This document shows, piece after piece, positions 1-8,819 of a stretch of DNA of 25,889 nt (positions are counted from its first letter, which is position 1; each line of letters begins with the position of its first letter). The stretch is from positions 1 through 25,889 of the forward strand of contig DATDHU010000088.1 in NCBI GenBank assembly GCA_036521415.1, given 5' to 3'. Both the position numbers and the translations under genes were made by a program. Below the pieces are notes generated by a model. The model searched no databases. It saw only the letters and a list, made by a program, of their open reading frames with translations, and had not been told where the DNA came from. This stretch comes from DASXMT01 sp036521415. Its GTDB lineage: Bacteria > Actinomycetota > Acidimicrobiia > Acidimicrobiales > RAAP-2.

Positions 1-1863
1 ACCACCATGGCCGGGTTCACGATGTGCCCGGACTGCCAACGGGAGTACGACGACCCCGCCGACCGTCGCTTCCACGCCCAGCCCAATGCCTGTCCGGCCT
101 GTGGGCCGCAGCTGTCGCTCTCTGGTCCCGGCGGAACCCCCTGGCCCGGCTGGCCCACGACGCTCGACCATGTCCGCTGGGTGGGAGACGAGTCGATCGC
201 ACAAGCGGCGGCTGCCCTCTCGTCGGACGCCATCCTGGCCATCAAAGGCGTGGGCGGCTACCACCTGTCGGTGGATGCCACGTCCACCCGGGCCGTGGCC
301 GAGCTGCGGCGACGAAAGGCTCGCGACGACAAGCCGTTCGCGGTGATGGTCCCCGACCTGGACAGGGCGCGGGAGCTCGTCGAACTGACCGATGTCGGGG
401 CCGAGGTGTTGGGCTCGGCGCGGCGTCCCATCGTGCTCGCCCCGCGCCGGGCCACCGGTTGGGTGGCCCCCGGTGTTGCTCCGGGGCTGGCCGAGTTGGG
501 GATCATGCTGCCCTACTCGCCCCTCCATCACCGGCTCATGGCCACCGTCGGTCGGCCTCTGGTCATGACGAGCGGCAACCTGTCGGACGAGCCCATCGCC
601 CACACCGACGGTGATGCCGTCGACCGGTTGAGCCCGTTGGTGGACGGCATCGTGGCCCACGACCGGCCCATTCACATCCGCTGCGACGACTCGGTCGTCC
701 GGACCCGCGACGACTGGACCCAGGTACTCCGGCGGTCCCGGGGCTACGCCCCCGAGCCCATCCGCCTCCCCTCCCCCGCGCCCCGGCCCCTATTGGCCCT
801 GGGTGCCGAACTGAAGAGCACCGTCGCCGTGGCCAAGGACACCATGGTGGTGGCCAGCCACCATCTTGGCGACCTTGAGCACCTGTCCACCTACCGCTCC
901 TTCCTGCAGGCCATCGACCACCTCCGCCACCTCTGCGGCGTGACACCGGAGCTGGTGGCCCACGACCTCCATCCCGAGTACCTCTCGACCAAGCTGGCTG
1001 GCGAGCTCGACCTTCCGGCCGTCGCCGTCCAGCACCACCACGCCCACGTGGCCTCGTGCCTGGTGGACCACGGCCGCACCGGGCCGGTACTCGGCGTTGC
1101 CTTCGATGGTCTCGGATACGGGACCGACGGCACCCTGTGGGGGGGTGAGTTCCTCGTCGCCGACCTGGTCGGCTCCGAGCGGGTGGGTCACCTGGCCCCC
1201 GTCGTGCTGCCCGGCGGCACTGCGGCCATCCGGCAACCCTGGCGCATGGCCGTAGCCTGGCTGGCCGACGCCTGCGGGTCGGGAGTCGCCGCCGATGTCG
1301 GGAGCCGGCTCGACCCACGGGCCGGTACCCTGGTGAGCCTCCTCGGCGGTCCGCGCCCGTCCATGCCCGTCACCACGAGCGTGGGCCGGCTGTTCGACGC
1401 CGTGGGGGCCATGGTGTGCGGGCGGACCACCGTGAGCTACGAAGGCCAGGCCGCCATCGAGCTCGAAGCACTCGCCGCCTCGATGCCGCCGGGCGGTGTC
1501 GACCCGTACCCGGTGGCGCTGACGACGTTCGGCGGTCGAGCGGTCATGGACCCCGCCCCGTTGGTGGCTGCCGTGGTGGCCGACCTGGCCGACGGTCGGC
1601 CCCCTCCTGAGGTCGCCTCGGCCTTCCACGAAGGCGTGGCTGCGGCGACGGTCAGGCTGGCGATCCGACTGGCCACGGCGAGGGGCATGTCCACGGTCGC
1701 CCTCACCGGCGGCGTGTTCCAGAACGCCCGCCTGTCGACCCTCATCGAGGACGGGCTGCACGGCTGCAGGCTCGAGGTACTGGTGCACCGCGTCGTTCCT
1801 CCCAACGACGGTGGGATCAGCATCGGGCAAGCGGCAGTGGCCGCGGCGCGCTCGGGTCCCTGA
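1..1863 (+). CDS. hypF: HypF, carbamoyltransferase for [NiFe]-hydrogenase maturation (5' end cut by window)
   Basis: HypF converts carbamoyl phosphate into the thiocarboxamide on HypE that becomes the cyanide ligands of the NiFe site. The frame is open from base 1. The product starts inside the zinc-finger region (C-x2-C, then C-x2-C in CPDC and CPACG), so the N-terminal acylphosphatase domain and first zinc fingers lie upstream; full HypF is about 750-800 residues and 620 are visible. A YrdC-like domain follows (KGVGGYHL, then TSGNLSDEP near residues 190-200). The Kae1-like carbamoyltransferase domain fills the rest, with the metal-binding QHHHAH, the FDGLGYGTDGTLWGGEF block, GGVFQN and a C-terminal PPNDGGISIGQ. 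The ATG at 7 is internal and not the real start. The gene is co-directional with the hydrogenase operon but separated from it by 160 bp. Identification is firm from the motifs. Confidence 0.95.
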   Translation, partial: TTMAGFTMCPDCQREYDDPADRRFHAQPNACPACGPQLSLSGPGGTPWPGWPTTLDHVRWVGDESIAQAAAALSSDAILAIKGVGGYHLSVDATSTRAVAELRRRKARDDKPFAVMVPDLDRARELVELTDVGAEVLGSARRPIVLAPRRATGWVAPGVAPGLAELGIMLPYSPLHHRLMATVGRPLVMTSGNLSDEPIAHTDGDAVDRLSPLVDGIVAHDRPIHIRCDDSVVRTRDDWTQVLRRSRGYAPEPIRLPSPAPRPLLALGAELKSTVAVAKDTMVVASHHLGDLEHLSTYRSFLQAIDHLRHLCGVTPELVAHDLHPEYLSTKLAGELDLPAVAVQHHHAHVASCLVDHGRTGPVLGVAFDGLGYGTDGTLWGGEFLVADLVGSERVGHLAPVVLPGGTAAIRQPWRMAVAWLADACGSGVAADVGSRLDPRAGTLVSLLGGPRPSMPVTTSVGRLFDAVGAMVCGRTTVSYEGQAAIELEALAASMPPGGVDPYPVALTTFGGRAVMDPAPLVAAVVADLADGRPPPEVASAFHEGVAAATVRLAIRLATARGMSTVALTGGVFQNARLSTLIEDGLHGCRLEVLVHRVVPPNDGGISIGQAAVAAARSGP

Positions 1864-1882
1864 CGGAGGCCCACTCGCCCGA

Positions 1883-1906
1883 CCGGTGAGAGGACGACCT
1901 CACCGG
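1883..1906 (+). terminator. Hairpin after hypF, possible terminator
   Basis: An 8-bp perfect inverted repeat, CCGGTGAG (1883-1890) and CTCACCGG (1899-1906), with an 8-nt loop begins 20 nt after the hypF stop. There is no T-tract. It could be a weak terminator separating hypF from the hydrogenase genes, or part of the hhyS control region. Confidence 0.4.
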
Positions 1907-1912
1907 CAACGA

Positions 1913-1944
1913 TGGGAAACCCACCCATTGGGAAATGCACCCAT
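1913..1944 (+). repeat. Tandem 16-bp repeat upstream of hhyS, candidate regulator site
   Basis: Two adjacent 16-bp units, TGGGAAACCCACCCAT (1913-1928) and TGGGAAATGCACCCAT (1929-1944), match at 14 of 16 positions. Each carries TGGG and CCCA half-sites facing one another. They lie 80-110 bp before the hhyS start, in the only sizeable non-coding gap of the hydrogenase region. Position and tandem, partly symmetric structure suggest a transcription-factor site; which factor is unknown. Confidence 0.45.
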
Positions 1945-2023
1945 TGCCGACGCCGGCCGACGAGGCGCAAGCTCGACAAAGCGCAGTGTTCGAATGCCCG
2001 TTCGCGACAGTTGGGGGACCGAC

Positions 2024-3070
<1,047 letters not shown>

Positions 3071-3074
3071 GGAC

Positions 3075-4853
3075 ATGGCTACGACGACACCGACCACGAA
3101 CGCCGACGGCCTGGTGGAGATGGCCTGGGACCCGATCACCAGGATCGTGGGCAGCCTCGGCATCTACACCAAGATCGACTTCGCACAGAACAAGGTGGCC
3201 GAGTGCCACTCGACGTCGTCGATCTTCCGCGGGTACAGCGTCTTCATGAAGGGCAAGGACCCCCGCGACGCCCACTTCATCACCAGCCGCATCTGCGGCA
3301 TCTGCGGGGACAACCACGCCACCTGCTCGTGCTATGCGCAGAACATGTCGTACGGGGTGAGGCCCCCGCACCTGGGCGAGTGGATCGTCAACCTGGGCGA
3401 AGCGGCGGAGTACATGTTCGACCACAACATCTTCCAGGAGAACCTGGTCGGGGTCGACTTCTGCGAGAAGATGGTGGCCGAGACCAACCCCGGCGTCCTC
3501 GAGATGGCGAACCGGACCGAGTCTCCCCACGCCGGGGACCACGGCTTCACGACCATCGGCGACATCATGCGGTCGCTCAACCCGTTCTCGGGCGAGTTCT
3601 ACCGTGAAGCGCTGCAGATGAGCCGTATGACCCGGGAGATGTTCTGCCTGATGGAGGGCCGCCACGTGCACCCTTCGACCCTCTACCCCGGAGGGGTCGG
3701 CACCGTCGCCACCGTCCAGCTGTTCACCGACTACCTAAGCCGACTGATGCGCTACGTCGAATTCATGAAGAAGGTGGTCCCGCTGCACGACGACCTGTTC
3801 GACTTCTTCTACCAGGCCATTCCCGGCTACGAGGAGGTCGGCCGGCGGCGGGTCCTGTTGGGGTGCTGGGGCAGTTTCCAAGACCCCGCCGTGTGCAACT
3901 TCAACTACCGCGACATGACCGAGTGGGGTCGGGCCATGTTCGTCACCCCCGGCGTGGTCGTCGACGGCAAGCTGGTGACCAACGACCTGGTCGACATCAA
4001 CCTTGGCATCCGCATCCTGTTGGGGAGCTCGTACTACAGCAGCTGGGAGGACCAGAAGATGTTCGTGACCAGGGACCCACTCGGGAACCCGGTCGACCGC
4101 AACCATCCCTGGAACCAGCACACCGCCCCCAAGCCGCAAAAGCGCGACTTCGACGACAAGTACAGCTGGGTTATGTCGCCCCGCTGGTTCGACGGCCAGG
4201 ACCACCTGGCCCTGGACACCGGTGGCGGCCCGATCGCCCGTCTGTGGTCGACGGCGCTGTCTGGTTTGGTCGATATCGGCTACATCAAGGCCACCGGGCA
4301 CAGCGTGGAGATCAACCTCCCACGGACGGCGCTCAAGCCCGAGGTCAACTTGGAGTGGAAGATCCCCCAGTGGAGCAACGCCATCGAGCGCGACCGGGCC
4401 CGCACCTATTTCCAGGCCTATGCGGCCGCCGCCGCGCTGCACTTCGCCGAAAAGGCCCTCGAGGAGGTGCGGGCCGGGCGCACCAAGACCTGGGAGCGAT
4501 TCGAGGTACCGGACGAGGGCATCGGCTGCGGGTTCACCGAAGCCGTGCGGGGCGTCCTCTCCCACCACATGGTCATCGAAGGGGGCAAGATCGCCAACTA
4601 CCACCCATACCCGCCCACGCCCTGGAACGCCAGCCCGCGTGACGTCTACGGCACCACCGGCCCGTATGAGGACGCGGTGATGAACACGCCCATCTTCGAG
4701 GAGAACGACCTCGACCACTTCAAGGGCATCGACATCATGCGGGCCGTCCGCAGCTTCGACCCGTGTCTGCCCTGCGGCGTCCACATGTACCTGGGCAAGG
4801 GCAAGACCCTGAAGAAGCTCCACTCCCCAACCGCCGCCCCGAGCCTCGACTGA
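3075..4853 (+). CDS. hhyL: Group 1h [NiFe]-hydrogenase large subunit
   Basis: This is the catalytic subunit (592 residues), which binds the NiFe(CN)2CO site and splits H2. The two metal-binding motifs are clear: RICGICGDNHATC (L1) near residue 73 and DPCLPCGVH (L2) near the end. After the L2 histidine is a tail of 22 residues beginning MYLGKGK. This is the expected peptide removed by the maturation protease after nickel insertion, and a candidate protease is encoded downstream in the same operon. ATG 3075 has a good ribosome site (GGAGG) overlapping the end of hhyS. High-affinity enzymes of this group oxidise hydrogen at atmospheric levels during starvation in mycobacteria and streptomycetes; that this one does so is inferred from family membership. 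Confidence 0.95.
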   Translation: MATTTPTTNADGLVEMAWDPITRIVGSLGIYTKIDFAQNKVAECHSTSSIFRGYSVFMKGKDPRDAHFITSRICGICGDNHATCSCYAQNMSYGVRPPHLGEWIVNLGEAAEYMFDHNIFQENLVGVDFCEKMVAETNPGVLEMANRTESPHAGDHGFTTIGDIMRSLNPFSGEFYREALQMSRMTREMFCLMEGRHVHPSTLYPGGVGTVATVQLFTDYLSRLMRYVEFMKKVVPLHDDLFDFFYQAIPGYEEVGRRRVLLGCWGSFQDPAVCNFNYRDMTEWGRAMFVTPGVVVDGKLVTNDLVDINLGIRILLGSSYYSSWEDQKMFVTRDPLGNPVDRNHPWNQHTAPKPQKRDFDDKYSWVMSPRWFDGQDHLALDTGGGPIARLWSTALSGLVDIGYIKATGHSVEINLPRTALKPEVNLEWKIPQWSNAIERDRARTYFQAYAAAAALHFAEKALEEVRAGRTKTWERFEVPDEGIGCGFTEAVRGVLSHHMVIEGGKIANYHPYPPTPWNASPRDVYGTTGPYEDAVMNTPIFEENDLDHFKGIDIMRAVRSFDPCLPCGVHMYLGKGKTLKKLHSPTAAPSLD

Positions 4854-4854
4854 G

Positions 4855-5433
4855 GTGGGCGTGCCCGACCTGCACGCCGTGGCCGATCGCATCGGGTCGC
4901 TGCTGGACGAGTTGCGGTCGGCAACCGAGGGTCCGGTGTGGCTCCGGGTGGAGGAGCTGGTTCGCCTGCTCACCGAGCTCTACGGCGCGGGTATGGCCCG
5001 GACCCTGGCGTTGGCCGACAGCCACCCCGACCTCATCGCCCGACTCGGGCGGGACGAACTGGTCGGCAGCCTCTTGGTGCTCCACGACCTGCACCCCGAG
5101 TCCCTCGAGCAACGGGTGGCCAGGGCACTCGAGTCCGTTTCCCCCATGCTGGCCAAGGCGGGAGCCACCGTCGAGGTGGGAGAGATCGGCCTCACTCGTC
5201 TCGGGTTGGGCGACGATCGGGACGCGCCATCACCCCGGGTGACCCTCACGGTGACGGCTCCGGGCGGTGGGTGCGGCTCGACCGGCGAGGCCTTGCGCGA
5301 CGCCGTAGGCGACGCGGTAAGCGGCGCAGCAGCAGACGCCACTGTCGAGGTGCTGTTGGCTGTCGACAACTCGCCGCCGTCCACCCCGGTGCGGCTGGGA
5401 CGCAAGCCGGTCGGTGCGGCTCAGGGCCCATGA
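4855..5433 (+). CDS. NifU-C-terminal-like protein of the hydrogenase operon
   Basis: This 192-residue protein begins at GTG 4855, one base after the hhyL stop (GTG 4861 is an alternative). The N-terminal two thirds are helical and leucine-rich, including HPDLIARLGRDELVGSLLVLHDLHP. The last third (from about residue 118) resembles the NifU C-terminal iron-sulfur scaffold fold, with TLTVTAPGGGCGSTGEALRDA. The canonical NifU CxxC pair is reduced to one cysteine here, so simple scaffold function is doubtful. NifU-like proteins just downstream of hhyL are a recurrent feature of actinobacterial group 1h operons, and the gene sits where mycobacterial hhyE does. It may help insert clusters or carry electrons from HhyS; this is inference. 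Confidence 0.7.
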   Translation: MGVPDLHAVADRIGSLLDELRSATEGPVWLRVEELVRLLTELYGAGMARTLALADSHPDLIARLGRDELVGSLLVLHDLHPESLEQRVARALESVSPMLAKAGATVEVGEIGLTRLGLGDDRDAPSPRVTLTVTAPGGGCGSTGEALRDAVGDAVSGAAADATVEVLLAVDNSPPSTPVRLGRKPVGAAQGP

Positions 5434-6149
5434 CAGCCGGCCCCACCACGGCCGGAACCGCCAACGGCTCCGGCGCGCAGCCAGTCGGACGCGGAGCCGG
5501 AGCCGGTCCACTGTCGGTCCTGGCCCGCTTCCGCCAGCCGACCATGGCGCCGGCTCTCGGTGAGCGCTGCGAGATGTGCGCCGAACCGATCCCGTCCGGG
5601 CACTGGCACGTGGTCGAGCTGCACGAACGCAGCCTGGTGTGTACCTGCCGTGCCTGCTACCTGCTCTTCACCGACCGGGGGGCGGGGGTCGGCCGGTACC
5701 GGGCCGTACCCGAGCGCTACCGGACGGTGCGCGGCTTCGAGCTGACCCCGTCGCAGTGGGACTCGTTGCAGATCCCGGTGGCCGTGGCCTTCTTCTTCGA
5801 CAACTCGGCCCTCGGGACGACCGCCGCCTTCTTTCCTAGCCCGGCGGGCGCCACCGAGTGCCTCTTGCCCCTCGACACCTGGAGCGAGGTGGTGGCGGCC
5901 AACCCCGTCCTCGAGACGATCGAGCCCGACGTCGAAGCCGCCCTCATCCGTATCGACCAGGACGACCAGGGACCGGAGGTCGAGTGCTTCATCGTGCCCA
6001 TCGACTCCTGCTACGAGTTGGTGGGCTTGCTGCGGGCCCAGTGGCGCGGCTTCGATGGAGGACGAGAGGTCCATCAGGCCATGGCCGCCTATTTCGACCA
6101 CCTCCGCGGCAGAGGGCGGCCCGTCAACCGGGCGGGCCTCGATGGCTGA
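5430..6149 (+). CDS. Hydrogenase-associated zinc-ribbon-like protein (DUF5947-like)
   Basis: This 239-residue cytoplasmic protein of unknown function starts at ATG 5430, overlapping the previous stop by 4 bp (ATGA), so the two are likely translationally coupled. After a low-complexity Gly/Ala/Pro leader of about 30 residues comes a cysteine-rich module, C-E-M-C near residue 48 and C-T-C-R-A-C near residue 70, typical of a metal-binding ribbon. The middle is an alpha/beta domain (FELTPSQWDSLQIPVAVAFF) and the end carries a conserved-looking IDSCYELVGLLR segment. I recall this family (DUF5947) as confined to actinobacterial hydrogenase operons, but I could not check the assignment. A maturation or electron-transfer role is inferred from context only. 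Confidence 0.7.
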   Translation: MTAGPTTAGTANGSGAQPVGRGAGAGPLSVLARFRQPTMAPALGERCEMCAEPIPSGHWHVVELHERSLVCTCRACYLLFTDRGAGVGRYRAVPERYRTVRGFELTPSQWDSLQIPVAVAFFFDNSALGTTAAFFPSPAGATECLLPLDTWSEVVAANPVLETIEPDVEAALIRIDQDDQGPEVECFIVPIDSCYELVGLLRAQWRGFDGGREVHQAMAAYFDHLRGRGRPVNRAGLDG

Positions 6150-6780
6150 GCTCACCCTCGACGTGGTCGCCGCGCGCGTCGAGCCCTATGCGGCCGTACC
6201 AACCATCGTGTGGTCGCTGCGGCTGCGGGAGGCGACCGGGGTCCGGGTCCACACCGTCGCGCTGCACACCCAGGTCCGCATCGAGCCCCAGCGCCGACGC
6301 TACGACGGGCCGGAGCAGGACCGCCTGCTCGAGTTGTTCGGTCGGGCTCCCCAGTGGGGCGACTCGGTGCGCCCGTTCGTCTGGACCCACATCGACACCA
6401 TGATCAGCGGCTTCAGCGACGAGACGGTGGTTGACCTGCCCATGGCCTGCACCTACGACTTCGAGGTGGCCGGGTCGAAGTTCCTCCACGGCCTGGACTC
6501 CGGCGAGGTGCCCCTGGCGTTCCTCTTCAGCGGCACCGTGTTCACCCGGGGCGGTGGCGGCTTCGGCGCCGAGCCGATTCCCTGGAGCCTGGAGAGCCGG
6601 TTCCCGCTCCCGGTGACGGTCTGGCGGGCGACGATGGACCAGTACTTTCCGGGAGGCGGATGGTTGCGCCTCGACCGGGGGACCATCGATCGCCTCCAGC
6701 GCTACCGGGCCGAACAGGCTCTCCCCACTTGGGAGCAGGCCATCGCCGCCCTGCTCAAATCGGCCGGGGAGGACGAATGA
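6142..6780 (+). CDS. Hydrogenase-associated protein (DUF6084-like)
   Basis: This 212-residue protein has no signal peptide and no recognisable catalytic motif. The start is ATG 6142, inside the last codons of the preceding gene (8-bp overlap). Visible features are an N-terminal beta-rich segment (VWSLRLREATGVRVHTVALHTQVRIEPQRRRY cut into strands), a WTHIDTMISGF stretch, a glycine run GGGGFG, and a C-terminal YFPGGGWLRL followed by helices. Proteins of this type (recalled as DUF6084) accompany group 1h hydrogenases in streptomycetes and mycobacteria. Function is unknown. Retention in the operon with overlapping starts argues for a stoichiometric role in assembling or stabilising the enzyme. 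Confidence 0.68.
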   Translation: MAELTLDVVAARVEPYAAVPTIVWSLRLREATGVRVHTVALHTQVRIEPQRRRYDGPEQDRLLELFGRAPQWGDSVRPFVWTHIDTMISGFSDETVVDLPMACTYDFEVAGSKFLHGLDSGEVPLAFLFSGTVFTRGGGGFGAEPIPWSLESRFPLPVTVWRATMDQYFPGGGWLRLDRGTIDRLQRYRAEQALPTWEQAIAALLKSAGEDE

Positions 6781-8714
6781 CGGCCACCGCGCAGCATGTC
6801 CCCGGGCGCGCCGGGCCCGATCTCGACCAACGGTTCGCCGGAGCCCAGGGAGTGGCTGACACCATCTGTTACGAGGGGTACGTCCTGTACCCCTACCGGG
6901 CCTCGGCCCAGAAGAACCGGTCGCGTTGGCAGTTCGGCGTGTTGGCGCCTCCGTCGGTTGCCGCCGGGGGGTCGGAGCCGTCCACCGCCCAGACCGAGCT
7001 CATCGTGGAGACGCGGCCGGGGGCCCGGCTCCACCTCCGTCTCCGGGCACTCCAGGTCCAGCAGCGATCGGTGGAAGCTCAGACCGACAGGGGCTTCGTC
7101 CCCGTCGCCAACCTCGACGACGGGGAGCAGGTATGGACCTCCTTCGACGAGGCCGTCGAACACCAGGCCGACCTGGTCGATATCGACCTCGAGGTCGCGA
7201 CGCGCTCCGAGTACCGTCTCACCGTGGACCTGCCCGAGAGCCGCGGCGAGGACCCCGTCGTTGCCGCCGATGGCTCCCACCTGGGCCGGGTGGTACGCCA
7301 GCGATGGCCCGTTGCCGCCACGGTTGGCGTGCGCGCCACCGCCCTGGACGGGCCCTACCCCCTCACCCGGGTCAGGGTGACCCTGGAGAATCGATCGGAC
7401 TGGGCCGACCCTGCGGCCAGCCGCGACGAAGTCATGCGGCGCTCGCTGGTCGCTGGCCACCTCTTGGTGGCCGCCGACTCGTGCCGTTTCGTCTCCTCAC
7501 TCGACCCGCCACGGTTCGCATCCGGTGCGGTGGACAGCTGTACCAATACCGGGCTGTTCCCGGTGCTCGTGGGTGACGGCGGCGACGCCGACGTGGTGCT
7601 GGCCTCGCCGATCATCCTCTACGACTATCCCGCGGTCGCCCCCGAGAGCGAGGGCGACATGTTCGACGCCACCGAGATCGACGAGATACTGGCCCTGCGG
7701 GTCCTGACCCTGACCGATGAGGAGAAGCGAGAGGCGCGCAGTACCGATCCCCGATCGGCGGCCATCATCGACCGCTGTGACGCCATGGGCGCCGAAACCT
7801 TGGACGCCCTGCACGGGACGTTCCGCTCCATCCGATCGATCGGTCCCGAAATGCCCGGCGATACGAGCGCTGACATGTGGTGGGAGCCGCGGGTCGATGG
7901 CTCCTTCGACCCCTGGAGCGACACCATCGACATCGGGGGTATCGCCGTGTGCAGCGGCACCCGTGTGCGACTCCACCCCCGGCGCCGCTCGGACGCCCAG
8001 GACTTCTTCGTCGCCGGGCGCTCAGCTTCGGTGGCCGGGGTGTTCAACGACGTCGGTGGGGACGTGTACCTGGCCGTGACCGTCGACGACCCCGACGCCG
8101 ATGCCGACCTCCATCAGTGGCACGGCCGCTATCTCTACTTTCTCGCCGACGAGGTCGAGGTCCTGGCCGCAGCGAGCTCCCTCGACGACCCTGGGCCGGA
8201 TGGCCCTCGGGTCCTGGTCGCCGGGGTCGGAAACATCTTCCTGGGCGACGACGGATTCGGGGTGGAGGTGGCCGCACGGCTCGACCCGGCCTCGGTCCCC
8301 GCCGGGGTGAGGGTCGCCGACTTCGGCATCCGCGGCGTCCACTTGGCCTACGAGCTGCTCGAGGGGTACGACACCTTGATCCTCGTCGACGCCGTTTCCC
8401 GGGGCGACCCGCCCGGGACGGTCTCGGTCATCGAGCATGCGGCCGGCGACGAGGGCGGGACCCTGGCGGCCATGGACGCGCACGGCATGGACCCGGGCGC
8501 GGTCCTGGCCATGGCCGGCGACCTCGGCGCCACCGTGGACCGGGTACTGGTCGTGGCGTGCGAGGCAGGCGACGTGAGCGATGGCATCGGGCTGACCGGC
8601 CCGGTGACCGAGGCGGTCCCTCATGCCATCGACGCCATCCATGAGTTGCTGACATCAATCGCCGGCACCCCCGAGCCCGTCGCAGACTCGATCCCAGAGG
8701 AGGCCACATCATGA
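6777..8714 (+). CDS. Fusion: hydrogenase-associated conserved protein + [NiFe]-hydrogenase maturation protease
   Basis: The 645-residue product starts at ATG 6777, overlapping the previous stop by 4 bp. Residues 1 to about 462 form a hydrogenase-operon protein of unknown function, with DTICYEGYVLYPYRASAQKN near the N-terminus and a C-terminal strand ending DEVEVL. After a short acidic linker, residues 479-630 are a HyaD/HycI-type endopeptidase: VLVAGVGNIFLGDDGFG, then LILVDAV and MDAHGMDP. By comparison with HycI/HybD the nickel-sensing residues would be Asp492, Asp538 and His569. The protease part should remove the 22-residue tail of HhyL. As I recall, these two parts are separate adjacent genes in related operons, so the fusion is notable. 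There is no stop or frameshift in the linker (about 8160-8210). Confidence 0.85.
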   Translation: MTATAQHVPGRAGPDLDQRFAGAQGVADTICYEGYVLYPYRASAQKNRSRWQFGVLAPPSVAAGGSEPSTAQTELIVETRPGARLHLRLRALQVQQRSVEAQTDRGFVPVANLDDGEQVWTSFDEAVEHQADLVDIDLEVATRSEYRLTVDLPESRGEDPVVAADGSHLGRVVRQRWPVAATVGVRATALDGPYPLTRVRVTLENRSDWADPAASRDEVMRRSLVAGHLLVAADSCRFVSSLDPPRFASGAVDSCTNTGLFPVLVGDGGDADVVLASPIILYDYPAVAPESEGDMFDATEIDEILALRVLTLTDEEKREARSTDPRSAAIIDRCDAMGAETLDALHGTFRSIRSIGPEMPGDTSADMWWEPRVDGSFDPWSDTIDIGGIAVCSGTRVRLHPRRRSDAQDFFVAGRSASVAGVFNDVGGDVYLAVTVDDPDADADLHQWHGRYLYFLADEVEVLAAASSLDDPGPDGPRVLVAGVGNIFLGDDGFGVEVAARLDPASVPAGVRVADFGIRGVHLAYELLEGYDTLILVDAVSRGDPPGTVSVIEHAAGDEGGTLAAMDAHGMDPGAVLAMAGDLGATVDRVLVVACEAGDVSDGIGLTGPVTEAVPHAIDAIHELLTSIAGTPEPVADSIPEEATS

Positions 8715-8815
8715 TCCGTCGTCTCGTACTGTCCCTTGCCTTCGCCGGCCTGGCCGTACTGGTCGTCCGGTCCATGCCCGACCTGGCCCGATACCTGAAG
8801 ATGCGGGAGATGTGA
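8711..8815 (+). CDS. 34-residue membrane microprotein of the hydrogenase operon (DUF6893-like)
   Basis: This tiny gene starts at ATG 8711, overlapping the previous stop as ATGA. It encodes a basic N-terminus (MIRRLV), one hydrophobic helix of about 16 residues (LSLAFAGLAVLVV) and a short charged tail with PDLARYLKMREM. Coding status is supported by the exact overlap with the upstream stop and the 4-bp gap to the next gene. I also recall very short proteins of this kind (DUF6893) in actinobacterial hydrogenase operons. It could tether an otherwise soluble hydrogenase complex to the membrane, near the quinone pool; this is inference. Confidence 0.65.
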   Translation: MIRRLVLSLAFAGLAVLVVRSMPDLARYLKMREM

Positions 8816-8819
8816 CCGG

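Noticed and set aside
3735..4973. Minus-strand open frame of 412 codons opposite hhyL
   Set aside because: hhyL is certain on the plus strand; the antisense product has no recognisable family.
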